Below are positions 34,517-42,893 of a stretch of 54,280 bases of DNA, piece by piece (the first letter of the stretch is position 1; the number at the start of each line of letters is the position of its first letter). The position numbers and the translations under genes were made by a program. Under the pieces are notes generated by a model. It saw nothing but the letters and a program-made list of their open reading frames with translations. It did not search any database and was not told where the DNA came from. Source of the stretch: Niabella sp. (lineage in GTDB: Bacteria > Bacteroidota > Bacteroidia > Chitinophagales > Chitinophagaceae); assembly GCA_027493055.1 (NCBI GenBank), contig JAPUDO010000092.1, positions 1-54,280 of the forward strand, given 5' to 3'.

Positions 34517-35578
34517 TTATGGCCGGTAACCCCGTTTTTTCTTTTTCTTGTTTTGATGCCGGTAGAACTCTTTCATTGCTTCCGCATTGGCAATATCTTC
34601 TGGTGATGGATAGGAAGGATTGAAAAGTTCTGCTACTATGCCACCAACAGCCTCTGTAATCTGGGTAACGACCTTATTGATATCGCTTTCCGTAGCATTG
34701 GCAACGCCTGGCACCAGGTGTTCAGGCATCCGGTTAAATCTTGCTGTTTGCCTACGCTCTTGAGCTGTATGATTTTTTTGAAGATCAATTAGTCCTTCCC
34801 CTTTAAAATTACGGGCCTGTTTAGTTTGCAGGTACGTTTCGATTTTGTTTAAAGAAAATCCCAGCTCGCTGCCTTTTACTTTCACCTTTTTGTCGTCAAT
34901 AAAACTGATACCCCGGCCCTTTATAACAGTATAACCTAACTGCTGCATGTTCCCGAAAAAGCTATTCAGACTGGTTGCCTGTTTAAGACAATGTACCAGA
35001 TCCTGCCGCATCTTTTCTTTTCGCTTGTCGTAGCGGGGCAATTGCTGCTGATCTTTGGGCAAAAATTGTTTGGGGCTTAACACCTGGGTCAGATGGTATT
35101 CTTTTTCGAGCCTGCGGCAGAGCTTGTCCATTTTATAAAAATTATTGCTGGTACTTGCTGCTTTGCCATCAAAACTTACCCTGTTGGCTACAAGGTGAAT
35201 GTGCTGTTCTTTAGTATCGTGATGTTGAATAACGATGTACTGATTTTTTGCAACCCCTAACTCTTTAGCCATTTCTTCGGCAATGGATAACCATTGGCCG
35301 CGGGAGAGAACTTCCCCCGGAGCCAGTCGTAAAGAAGCATGTAGCACCGGTTTTTCTACCCGCCTGCTTAGTTTTCTTACATCCATAAATTGTGCGGCCA
35401 GTTCTTTTTTATCTCCATAGCATTGGTTATAGGCAAGTACCTCCGCCCGGTTTTTATGGCGTAGCCCGTCCTGCCCTGTCAGCTCTTTTTTCTTTTCATC
35501 GGTCAAAGCCCGCTTATCTTCCAAACAATACCCAATACAATGTGCAAAGGATTTTCCGATGGTAATAGTGGCGATCAT
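34517..35578 (-). CDS. Relaxase / mobilization nuclease (MobB-like)
   Basis: 353 residues. The histidine triad motif HHDTKEQHIHLVANRVSFDG near residue 118 is diagnostic of MOB-P-type relaxases. Tyr17 (CIGYCLEDK) near the N-terminus is the likely nicking residue. A basic C-terminal tail ends in KKKKKRGY. The ATG overlaps the MobC stop as ATGA. It should nick at oriT, for which an inverted repeat at 36034-36067 is the candidate. Confidence 0.92.
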   Translation of the reverse strand: MIATITIGKSFAHCIGYCLEDKRALTDEKKKELTGQDGLRHKNRAEVLAYNQCYGDKKELAAQFMDVRKLSRRVEKPVLHASLRLAPGEVLSRGQWLSIAEEMAKELGVAKNQYIVIQHHDTKEQHIHLVANRVSFDGKAASTSNNFYKMDKLCRRLEKEYHLTQVLSPKQFLPKDQQQLPRYDKRKEKMRQDLVHCLKQATSLNSFFGNMQQLGYTVIKGRGISFIDDKKVKVKGSELGFSLNKIETYLQTKQARNFKGEGLIDLQKNHTAQERRQTARFNRMPEHLVPGVANATESDINKVVTQITEAVGGIVAELFNPSYPSPEDIANAEAMKEFYRHQNKKKKKRGYRP

Positions 35579-35958
35579 TGTAAATATGTTTTAATAGAGG
35601 TCGCAATCCCTTTCAGCTCTTTTGATAACAAATCCAGTCCCGCACGATCCACGGGGGTTAATATATCCGTTACACTATTATGCTTTTTAGCAAGCTGGTT
35701 AAGGTTAGCGGCCATGTGATTGATGGTACCGGTAAACAGCAACACTTCTTTAGGAAGCGTTTTTTCTTTTACGACAACTTGTCCGTTCAATGCCATTGAG
35801 CGTAAAAACTCTGATAAGTACATCCCCGCTTTTTTAGCGTTACCTGTAATCCTTACCTGTTCGTACCGTGTGCATTTGAGTGTTAGCACCACGTTACGTT
35901 TAATGGCCTTCTGAGGCCGTCCGCCTTTGTTTTTTGCCTGCTTTTGTTCTTGTGCCAT
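35575..35958 (-). CDS. mobC: MobC-like mobilization accessory protein
   Basis: 127 residues from ATG 35958, placed after GGGAGGATAG. An open extension upstream is less likely. The basic start (KNKGGRPQKAIKRN) leads to a ribbon-helix-helix-like segment (VVLTLKCTRYEQVRITGNAK). Then YLSEFLRSMALNG and TINHMAANLNQLAKK follow, a typical MobC pattern. It binds near oriT and helps the relaxase. Coupled to the relaxase gene by a four-base overlap. Confidence 0.86.
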   Translation of the reverse strand: MAQEQKQAKNKGGRPQKAIKRNVVLTLKCTRYEQVRITGNAKKAGMYLSEFLRSMALNGQVVVKEKTLPKEVLLFTGTINHMAANLNQLAKKHNSVTDILTPVDRAGLDLLSKELKGIATSIKTYLQ

Positions 35959-36033
35959 TATTCTATCCTCCCTTTTGATCCCGCCAACAAGCGGGAGAAA
36001 AAGCCCCCGAATGGCGCCCCAGCGGCATGAGGG

Positions 36034-36067
36034 GCCAGCGTTTTGGTAATACCAAAACATTGCTGGC
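36034..36067. other. oriT: Candidate origin of transfer (oriT) inverted repeat
   Basis: GCCAGC-GTTTTGGT (36034-36047) and ACCAAAAC-ATT-GCTGGC (36051-36067) form a 14-bp inverted repeat with a three-base loop and a small bulge. It is 76 bases upstream of mobC. Position and form are typical of oriT; the nick site is not assigned. The rest of 35959-36385 holds no gene. Confidence 0.55.
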
Positions 36068-36385
36068 TACCTAAACGCCGGGTATGCCTGACTATGCTCA
36101 TTAGTGTCTTAAAGAGTAAGAGCTTTGTATTATTACTCCCTTAGAAAGTCAACTGTATAAAGAAAAAGCAACGTTGCTTTTGGCGCCGTTTAACTATAGC
36201 CTAATGGCAGATAACAATGAGCGTTGCTTAGTATGTTTTACCTGACACGTAACCCTGTATTCTTTAAATAAACTCACCTACTACTGAATAGAAAGTCTGT
36301 TTAAAATACTCAGTTGCGCTACCTGAAAACCTGTCAGTGTAGAGGTTTATCAGAATCTTTTGCTTTTACTTTTTCTATAACAGTA

Positions 36386-36754
36386 TCAAACTTCCCGGTT
36401 AAAAATTCTGGGGTTACCAGGGCCGTGTCGCCGGATATTATCCTTCAATTGCATCCATAGCCCGATATTAAAATCTGCTATTTCTAAAATCTCCATTACT
36501 GTTAACCGGTGAGGGTTCAGGACTATTGCCGAGGTTTTTGCAGCCGGTTTTATTCTTGCAGGTTTGTCTTCTTGCAATGAGCCAGTGAGATCGGTGCTTG
36601 TTTTTTCCTCCGGTTGCTGCTCAAAAAAAGAAAGGATATTTGGTGCCGCACCTTCGCCCACTTCCAAACTGTTTCCAATAGCCATGCTATTGCCATACAA
36701 TTTAATTTGCTTTCCGCTGCTAAGCGTCAGGGTTCTTCTTTTAAAGTCTGCCAT
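36386..36754 (-). CDS. Hypothetical protein of the mobilization module
   Basis: 122 residues starting one base after the primase stop. The N-terminal ~40 residues (MADFKRRTLTLSSGKQIKLYGNS) look folded. A Pro/Lys/Glu-rich linker and a C-terminal helix (HRLTVMEILEIADFNIGLW) follow. It is often seen beside this primase type in Bacteroidota elements, but no function is known to me. Confidence 0.65.
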   Translation of the reverse strand: MADFKRRTLTLSSGKQIKLYGNSMAIGNSLEVGEGAAPNILSFFEQQPEEKTSTDLTGSLQEDKPARIKPAAKTSAIVLNPHRLTVMEILEIADFNIGLWMQLKDNIRRHGPGNPRIFNREV

Positions 36755-36755
36755 A

Positions 36756-37706
36756 CTATTTTAGTTTTATTGTTTTTGAATGTGATGATTTGTTAGAATT
36801 GTACAGGCTTTGCTTTTGTTTAAACTGATGAACATACCAATCATTGAGATCATCAAAGCCTTCATATAAACTGCTTTTGTCTTCATAAGCAGAATGGGAT
36901 TTAATGGCTTGTACAGTGCAAGCCTGCCCGGCGGATCCCCGGTCTAACCAAAGGCCGATATTATGATGTGCCTCCATTGTTTGTTTTGCTCTTTGAAAGA
37001 ACGAAAGAGAATTAAGCACTAATAAATTACTGGAGCGTTGCTCATTTTTGAAATGCGACAGCCAGGTGAGGAAATCAAAAAAACCTTCAAATACCTGTAG
37101 TTCCTTTTTTCCATTGTCAAAAAAGCGAAATGTTTTAGGCGATGAACTTCCCTTGAAATAAGAATTGCGGAGTTCATAGCCACCTTTACCGTTGGGAAAA
37201 CCGATGGCTGTATGGCGCTTTTTGTAAAGATTAAAGTCAACTTCCTGGCAAAAACGGCTGGCAAGATCAGGAGCAATGGCTCTTTCATTAAGGTAGTGTA
37301 ATAAACGCAAGTTGCTCAACTGCCGGGTAGCTGTAATAATAATTTTGCTATCGGTAGATTTTTCTTTTTCACCCGCAATGGGGCCGATGTTGCTTTCCTT
37401 CTTTAATGACGGGTGAAAAGAAAAATCGTTTTGCCTGTAATCCCTGCTTAACAGTTCCAGGAATCCACGTACATCTACATGGTGATACAGGATACCAAAA
37501 TCTATAATGTTACCGCCTTCTCCGCTACCATGGTCATACCAGATATTACTCCTTCGGTTAATTTTAAAAGAGGGTGTACGCTCCTGGCGAAAGGGAGAAA
37601 TGTACCAATAATCGTCTCCTTTTGTTTTAATAGCCCGAAAACTCAGCGAGGAAAGGTAATCTACCATGTCTATTTTCCGGGCTTCAGCGATCGTTAACTT
37701 TCCCAT
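36756..37706 (-). CDS. DnaG-type primase (CHC2-like / toprim domain)
   Basis: 316 residues. The N-terminal part keeps the CHC2-like core without zinc cysteines (YWYISPFRQERTPSFKINRR, WYDHGSGEGGNIIDF). A toprim domain follows (LQVFEGFFDFLTWLS with the acidic residue, then LVLNSLSF and LWLDRGSAGQA). Such primases start replication of plasmids and mobile elements. Its start overlaps the upstream HTH gene by 13 bases. Confidence 0.88.
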   Translation of the reverse strand: MGKLTIAEARKIDMVDYLSSLSFRAIKTKGDDYWYISPFRQERTPSFKINRRSNIWYDHGSGEGGNIIDFGILYHHVDVRGFLELLSRDYRQNDFSFHPSLKKESNIGPIAGEKEKSTDSKIIITATRQLSNLRLLHYLNERAIAPDLASRFCQEVDFNLYKKRHTAIGFPNGKGGYELRNSYFKGSSSPKTFRFFDNGKKELQVFEGFFDFLTWLSHFKNEQRSSNLLVLNSLSFFQRAKQTMEAHHNIGLWLDRGSAGQACTVQAIKSHSAYEDKSSLYEGFDDLNDWYVHQFKQKQSLYNSNKSSHSKTIKLK

Positions 37707-38005
37707 TGGTCAGCGTTTAAAAAGTTGGAGCGGCGTTTTTGTTTTACATAAGCTATTACTTCAGAGCGGAGAAAGTACACCCTACCCCGTTGCTTATGAG
37801 AGGGCAAGCCCCGTTTCATCCAGTCGTGCAGCGTGACCAGGGAGATGCGGAAAATTCCGGCGATTTCCTTTCGGGTTAATAAAGGTTCTTCATCCGGGTT
37901 TTCAGGGGAAGTGTTTTTTATAGGTGTACTTTCCAGGCATTCCTTCACAGCCTCCCTGATCCACCGGCGAAAATCATTCTCATTCGGAATAAATAAAGTG
38001 TCCAT
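37694..38005 (-). CDS. Excisionase-like helix-turn-helix protein
   Basis: 103 residues. The C-terminal MerR/Xis-type winged helix reads LLTRKEIAGIFRISLVTLHD then WMKRGLPSHKQRGRVYFLRSEV. Small proteins of this kind direct the integrase to excision or regulate the element. Translationally coupled to the primase. Confidence 0.87.
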   Translation of the reverse strand: MDTLFIPNENDFRRWIREAVKECLESTPIKNTSPENPDEEPLLTRKEIAGIFRISLVTLHDWMKRGLPSHKQRGRVYFLRSEVIAYVKQKRRSNFLNADQWES

Positions 38006-38141
38006 AAAAAGAGTTTTATGAACGCAAGATGGGTTAGAATTAAAGCGAAGTCAATGATAGATGGGTCGTGTATTTTTATAAACTGGATGTGAGGGAGTTA
38101 CAATCAGTAAAGTAAATAAGGCTGATGATAATAAAGCTGCT

Positions 38142-39026
38142 TTATTTACCATAAAAAAATAGTTCCAATGCTTCCACGAGTTTTTTAACCGGTGGGTGAT
38201 TCATTTTTAAGCGCTCATTTTGTTCTCCTACTTTCTTTTGAAGCGTTGGAATTTTATTGTCGCGGAACGCATCAAAATGAAGATGTAAAATGGTGGCAAT
38301 ATCCATGGCCGTAAATTTTTTGAACAATTGCTCGGCCCTGGCAAGTTCGGGCGGAGCCTGTACCTGCTGCCATAAAATGAAGAGCTGAATAATCTTTTCT
38401 TCATGGTTGCGGTTATTCAGTTCAATTCGCCCGGCGGGCAGGCGTTCTGTGATAGACGATAACCGTTCTTCCGTTTCTGCCATGATCTTGTCTATATAAT
38501 CACCTAACTGTGCCGAAAGTTTTTGCATGAAGTGTTCCACTTCTGCCGGGTTCGTGGCCGGTTGACCCGTAAACATTTGCCGTACCTCCTGCTCCATCTC
38601 CTGTTTGATCATACCCTTTTGCGATTCCTTCCATGCCTGCTGTTTTTCCTGTACCCATTCAAAAGCAGACTGTAGCTTTTTATGTTTTGAGTCCGTTACT
38701 TTCATTTGCAGCCGGTCTCTTAGTTCGTAATGAAGGAACCGTAAAAAGTCGTGCTGGTCGGTGTAGGCGGAAAAGTGAAATTCCAGAAAATGAATAATGT
38801 CGTATCCTTTATACTCACAGAGCTTATTAAAAAACTCGTTGTAATACCGCTCCCTGTAAGGTTCTTTTGGAAAGTAAAGGTAATGATCCGGCTGGTAGTC
38901 GCCTATTTTATACTGAAAATAAGGTACAAAGTTTCCTGGTTCCCGGGAGTAAGCAGATCGCCCGAAAAGGTCAGCAGCCATATTGCGCAGCACCATATTA
39001 CTCCGCCATTTTTTAATCCATGCCAT
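38142..39026 (-). CDS. Hypothetical protein of mobile elements
   Basis: 294 residues, largely helical, with aromatic-rich N-terminal segments (NFVPYFQYKIGDYQPDHYLY) and a coiled middle (KGMIKQEMEQEVRQMFTG). No domain recognised. It sits upstream of the HTH/primase genes in the same direction and is preceded by a perfect 18-bp inverted repeat. Confidence 0.7.
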   Translation of the reverse strand: MAWIKKWRSNMVLRNMAADLFGRSAYSREPGNFVPYFQYKIGDYQPDHYLYFPKEPYRERYYNEFFNKLCEYKGYDIIHFLEFHFSAYTDQHDFLRFLHYELRDRLQMKVTDSKHKKLQSAFEWVQEKQQAWKESQKGMIKQEMEQEVRQMFTGQPATNPAEVEHFMQKLSAQLGDYIDKIMAETEERLSSITERLPAGRIELNNRNHEEKIIQLFILWQQVQAPPELARAEQLFKKFTAMDIATILHLHFDAFRDNKIPTLQKKVGEQNERLKMNHPPVKKLVEALELFFYGK

Positions 39027-39072
39027 ACGCGTTTATTTCATAGTTGAGCTAATAAATCTTTCTTAAACCGAC

Positions 39073-39122
39073 ATGAAATTTTTCAGGCTTAAATTACACA
39101 AAAGAAGCCTGAAAAATTTCAT
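39073..39122. terminator. Perfect 18-bp inverted repeat, probable bidirectional terminator
   Basis: ATGAAATTTTTCAGGCTT (39073-39090) and its exact complement (39105-39122) enclose 14 bases. It sits between the AbiEii gene end and the next start on the minus strand. The A/T outer arms give U-rich tracts on either strand, compatible with termination; an operator or replication role is also possible. Confidence 0.5.
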
Positions 39123-39326
39123 CAAAGGTTCCTCTTGACCAAAAACAATAATAAATATACAAGAGAAATTTAAGTAATTATGGAAAAACGAAATAGAGAG
39201 GCTTTGCCAACACAGTACTTCCCGTTTTAAAAAAGATTCCCTTTCATCAGTGTATAGTAAAACCGCTTATTACCTGGGGAGGAAAAACACTCCTGTAAAT
39301 GATGTTGCCAACATTAGAAATCAGCA

Positions 39327-40019
39327 TCACAACCTTGGGCCTTTTTTCCTGTCCGGACGAATATTTCGGGATTGCTTTAAAGATCTTTGCGGTTTAAAAA
39401 TTAACTTAGGATTAGCTGCCGCTTGTTTTAACCTTTCCGATACGAGCTTCCACTCTATATCTTTTCCTATAAAATCAATCTTTACCCCATGTTCAATATC
39501 ATCATGATATAACAGGGCATTTCTCGCCGTTGCTATGTCAATATTGGGGTACTTATGCCCACACGCTTTCAACATTTCCTCTAACGGCATATATTCCAGC
39601 AATGCGTACACATCTATAAAGTCTTTTAACCTTGTGCCGTTACCATATATGGCATTTAATTTCATGGCGCTGATATCCAGTAAGGATAGCATTCTAATAC
39701 CTTCTTTTTCTTCTATCTTATTCAGCAGGGGGTATTGGTGTGCAATAATATCAACTTTAACTCCGTCTACAACACTGAAAACATTGTTCCTGATCGGGCG
39801 AATATTTTCGACTGGATAAGAGGCTTTTAAATGATCAGCAATCTGGGCAGACTGAAAAGGACTGTCTGCAAACAAATCAATATCTATGGATTTTCGATGT
39901 CCTATTTTTAAGGCCAAAGCAGTACCTCCCACCAAATAGAACGGACTAAAGACGGGATCCTGCATAAAACGCATGATCAAATCCAATGTTCCTTTCTCGA
40001 CTGTTTCCTTGTATAACAT
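39327..40019 (-). CDS. AbiEii/AbiGii-family nucleotidyltransferase toxin
   Basis: 230 residues. The nucleotidyltransferase core is GGTALALKIGHRKSIDIDLF at residues 31-50, with the two metal-binding Asp in DID, and the third acidic position lies in VKVDII. A GTRLKDFIDVYAL helix follows, as in AbiEii. Family members are type IV toxins that modify tRNA 3' ends. Its start overlaps the DUF6922 gene by 43 bases, the usual partner arrangement. Confidence 0.88.
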   Translation of the reverse strand: MLYKETVEKGTLDLIMRFMQDPVFSPFYLVGGTALALKIGHRKSIDIDLFADSPFQSAQIADHLKASYPVENIRPIRNNVFSVVDGVKVDIIAHQYPLLNKIEEKEGIRMLSLLDISAMKLNAIYGNGTRLKDFIDVYALLEYMPLEEMLKACGHKYPNIDIATARNALLYHDDIEHGVKIDFIGKDIEWKLVSERLKQAAANPKLIFKPQRSLKQSRNIRPDRKKGPRL

Positions 40020-40366
40020 AACAAATCCTCCTTCCTTAGATTGAAATAATTACAGGCATCCTCTATGGCGAAATCCGGCAGGTATTTTATTTCATGCAGA
40101 AGGGCATTTACAATGTTAGCATGACCATAGAAACTTAGCATTTCCTGCCAATCGCTTTCATTTCCCCGCTCAATTACCCGGGCAATGATACTGCGATAAT
40201 CTCCGACCCAGTCAATTTCATCATACCGCTGATCCCAAAACAAATGCTTTGGCAGATCTGGCTTTAAACCAACATTGGTTTGTTTTCCTTCTTTTTGAAT
40301 ATTTGATATGTTATCTGGATTCTTCACTATCCATAAAGTTAAACATAAATTACCGTTGGTAATCAA
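39977..40366 (-). CDS. DUF6922-type partner (probable antitoxin) of AbiEii
   Basis: About 129 residues if read from TTG 40366; no in-frame ATG exists, so the real start could be a later codon. The core (PKHLFWDQRYDEIDWVGDYR then IIARVIERGNESDWQEML) fits the DUF6922 pattern found upstream of AbiEii genes in Bacteroidota. By position it is the likely cognate antitoxin; not demonstrated. Confidence 0.75.
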   Translation of the reverse strand: MITNGNLCLTLWIVKNPDNISNIQKEGKQTNVGLKPDLPKHLFWDQRYDEIDWVGDYRSIIARVIERGNESDWQEMLSFYGHANIVNALLHEIKYLPDFAIEDACNYFNLRKEDLLCYTRKQSRKEHWI

Positions 40367-40392
40367 ATAACAGCCTGTAAATAGGGTTACTA

Positions 40393-41808
40393 TTAAACCT
40401 CTTCCATAATTACCTGGGATTCAGCAGGTACATTATGTGATTGGTAATGTGTTTCGTTATCCTTCCTGTTTTTCTTAAATGCCGTCAATTTTCCTGCAAT
40501 TTCTTTCTTAGTGTCATTGCCAAAACTATCCAGGTAATTTTCGGTAGTTCGTATGTCTTCATGCCCCAACGCTTCCTGTATTACTTCCGTACTGGCTCCT
40601 GAACGTTTCAGAACAGTGGCAAAGCTGTGCCGGGCAACATAGGTAGTTGCCTTTTTATCAATTCCTAAATTTTCACAAATCTTTGCCATCCAATCGTTGA
40701 TAAACCGGACAAAAAATTGCACCAGATCGTATTGCCTTAGTGGAGTTACGCCCTCATAAAGAATCGGGAATATGTAATTATCCGATCTTTTATCCTTGTT
40801 ACCAAACTCTTCAATGATAGCGGCGATTTCCTCAGTTATATAAACAACAATTGGTTTGGGATCAGAACGGCTGGTTCGCTCCGTTTTTGCCCGTTCAAAC
40901 ACAATATATTCCTCCTGTATATTTTTATATTTAAGCAATGCCACATCTTTGGGGTTAATACCATTGCTGAAGTAGCAAAACAGCCAATATGCTTTTGCTT
41001 TCTTTTCACTTTCACAAGATGGCTTGTAGTAATATATCTGCTCAATATGATTCAACTCTAATGCTTTCTTCTTATTCCTACTGGTAGGGACTTGATATTT
41101 TCGCCGTCCAAAGGGATAACATTTTTCCTTTTTTATTATTCCATTTGCATCAGCTTCATTAAAAATTGTCCTTAAAGCACGGGTATAAATGCCTATGGTG
41201 GTTTTTGACATTCCTCCCAGTTTTGCCCATTGCTCATATCTGTTAAGATAGTTAACTGTCATATGGCTAAATGTAACGTTGCCACTAAAACGTTTAAAAG
41301 AGTTGTAGGCACAATGACAACTTAAAGCGGTACCTATCCGGCCTTCGGTAAGCAACTTCTTTATATAGGAAGTGAATGTGAAGACAAAGGTTGTTGGGTC
41401 TGCAGGCGGTTCGGTTAAAATTGGGAATTTCTTATGGAAAGGGGTGTAATCAAAATCATCCCTATTTAAAGCGGCAGTTATGACCTTATTCTTCAAATAT
41501 TTTCGTTGCCGGAATAATGGGTTGTTGAAAACAAAATCCTTTTCAAAATCGTCAAAACTAAAGGGTTCAAGAAAGCTAATAGCTTCTTCTGCTTTTCGCC
41601 TGATCTCTTTGAGACTATCCTTTACTTTTTGCATTTGGTCGGATACCCTGGAAGCGGAAAGGTTTTTGTACTCTTTCACTGTAAGGTCGTAAATTGTCTG
41701 GTACCGCTGCGGTTCTCCGTTATAAGTAACCAACAATTTGACCGGATATTTGCCTGTCTTTTTTTTAATCCTGCGGGTGTCCAATGTGATAACAACTGAT
41801 GCTGACAT
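40393..41808 (-). CDS. int: Tyrosine site-specific integrase of the element
   Basis: 471 residues: N-terminal arm-binding domain, SAM-like core-binding domain and catalytic domain. Catalytic residues seen are R393/H394 (ARHSF), G415-H416 (ALGHEDI) and Tyr425 (TENYL). The first catalytic Arg of box I is absent: the segment reads FSNGINPKDVALLK, as in IntDOT-like Bacteroidota recombinases. It is placed 190 bases from the right attachment site with arm-type repeats next to its start. It should catalyse integration into tRNA-Asn. Confidence 0.95.
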   Translation of the reverse strand: MSASVVITLDTRRIKKKTGKYPVKLLVTYNGEPQRYQTIYDLTVKEYKNLSASRVSDQMQKVKDSLKEIRRKAEEAISFLEPFSFDDFEKDFVFNNPLFRQRKYLKNKVITAALNRDDFDYTPFHKKFPILTEPPADPTTFVFTFTSYIKKLLTEGRIGTALSCHCAYNSFKRFSGNVTFSHMTVNYLNRYEQWAKLGGMSKTTIGIYTRALRTIFNEADANGIIKKEKCYPFGRRKYQVPTSRNKKKALELNHIEQIYYYKPSCESEKKAKAYWLFCYFSNGINPKDVALLKYKNIQEEYIVFERAKTERTSRSDPKPIVVYITEEIAAIIEEFGNKDKRSDNYIFPILYEGVTPLRQYDLVQFFVRFINDWMAKICENLGIDKKATTYVARHSFATVLKRSGASTEVIQEALGHEDIRTTENYLDSFGNDTKKEIAGKLTAFKKNRKDNETHYQSHNVPAESQVIMEEV

Positions 41809-41850
41809 AAACGCTGATTTTTATGGTTCACAATAGCCCTTGCCTCAAAA

Positions 41851-41869
41851 TTTGCCAGTAATTTGCCAG
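41851..41869 (+). repeat. Candidate integrase arm-type site, right
   Basis: Exact copy of the 19 bases at 20301-20319, 43 bases upstream of the integrase start and 130 bases inside the right attachment site. Confidence 0.65.
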
Positions 41870-41998
41870 CAAAACATAGCTAAACGACCTTAGAATGTCT
41901 ATGTCGAAATTAATGAAAATTATATAAGTTATTGATAATTAAATAGTTAAGTTAAATTAACTTTATCCCGGTTCAGTCTGATTAAGTTGCCGGGAGGG

Positions 41999-42044
41999 CT
42001 GTTAATCAGAGGGGCGCCCGTTCAAGTCGGGCAGGGGGAGCTGA
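41999..42044 (+). repeat. Right attachment site (displaced tRNA-Asn 3' half)
   Basis: It matches 20213-20258 with five mismatches. The T-stem here is GCCCG/CGGGC against GCTGG/CCAGC on the left, so both halves still pair. It is not a complete tRNA: the acceptor 5' strand and D-arm are missing. Confidence 0.85.
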
Positions 42045-42050
42045 AAATTT

Positions 42051-42084
42051 AGCAGTTACATATTAATGTGTAACTGCTTTTTTC
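42051..42084 (+). terminator. Terminator behind the displaced tRNA half
   Basis: AGCAGTTACA (42051-42060) pairs perfectly with TGTAACTGCT (42069-42078), then a T-run. It is probably the original terminator of the host tRNA-Asn gene. Confidence 0.8.
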
Positions 42085-42228
42085 ATTTGAGACATTCAAT
42101 TTGCGGATAACTATTTTTAGTTTTTTTGTCTTTACGAAACGACAACTAACGTATCTATAAGATTCATTGACTGAAGAATATTAACCGTTATCTGAAATAA
42201 CCTGCAAATTCTTACTTGCAAGCAAGTT

Positions 42229-42819
42229 TCAATCCTTTTTGTAGCCATATTTTTCATATGCTAAGCTTATTAATAAAGACAAGTGCTCGTAGAACAGCAC
42301 AAGGTTGCTTTTGTATGCTTTTTTGTCCCCCTTATAAGTGATTACGGCGTCCAGCATATCCAGCAGCTCCATTTGAGCGTAAGATCGGCGAAAGGTTTTA
42401 CAGAACTGACGAACAACCTGTTCCGGGTTTTTCTTTTCTTCTTCCGTAAGTAACACCGGGGTGCTAACCTGTGCTATTGCTTTCGGGGTTTGCTTTGGCA
42501 GTTTTTTTAGCTGCTTACGTTTTTCACCGGTGTTCTTGCTTTCATTTATAATATAAAACGCTTCTACAATCCGGTGCAGCTCCCGGGTAAAATCTATCAG
42601 GTCTTCCCTTGCGCTTGCTTCCCTGTACGCACTATTATCGTTGCATAGCGCAAGCTGCTGCCAGTATTGAAGCTCCTGCCTTAGCTCTTCCAGATCGTAG
42701 TTACAAAACACTTCCTGCAGGCCGGTGTGGAGGTGTTTACCGGCCTGACTAAGAAAATGCCAGGGCTTGTAAAAGCGCTGTTTGGAGGAAGTGTAGGTGG
42801 GAATGGGTTGGTGTTTCAT
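42229..42819 (-). CDS. Mobile-element hypothetical protein, copy B
   Basis: 196 residues, closely similar along its whole length to the product of 27413-27997 (KHQPIPTYTSSKQRFYKPWH start; NPEQVVRQFCKTFRRSYAQM shared). The C-terminal ends differ. It lies just outside the right attachment site. Its upstream region carries a long structured inverted repeat that copy A lacks. Function unknown. Confidence 0.75.
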   Translation of the reverse strand: MKHQPIPTYTSSKQRFYKPWHFLSQAGKHLHTGLQEVFCNYDLEELRQELQYWQQLALCNDNSAYREASAREDLIDFTRELHRIVEAFYIINESKNTGEKRKQLKKLPKQTPKAIAQVSTPVLLTEEEKKNPEQVVRQFCKTFRRSYAQMELLDMLDAVITYKGDKKAYKSNLVLFYEHLSLLISLAYEKYGYKKD

Positions 42820-42893
42820 AAGAAAGCATTTTTGAAGTGAATAATGTGTTTAAAGACCGGCAGCGCATAAAAAAGACGTGGGTTAGTCCTTAC

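Larger units (their letters stand above)
20213..42044. mobile_element. Integrative mobilizable element in tRNA-Asn (~21.8 kb)
   Basis: The boundaries are direct copies of the tRNA-Asn 3' half (20213-20258 and 41999-42044). Just inside each end lies the same 19-base sequence. A tyrosine integrase ends the element on the right. Contents from left to right are metabolic cargo (20529-27207), a regulator/kinase/ATPase island (28178-33136), mobilization genes (33806-36060), a primase and HTH gene (36756-38005) and an AbiEii pair. There is a relaxase and MobC but no type IV secretion genes, so it should need a helper conjugative element to move. A nested or composite origin is possible because a gene at 27413 is duplicated at 42229 outside the element. 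Confidence 0.85.

Noticed and set aside
41999-42044. A second tRNA-Asn gene
   Set aside because: Only the anticodon-loop-to-acceptor 3' half is present. The sequence before it cannot form the acceptor 5' strand or D-arm.
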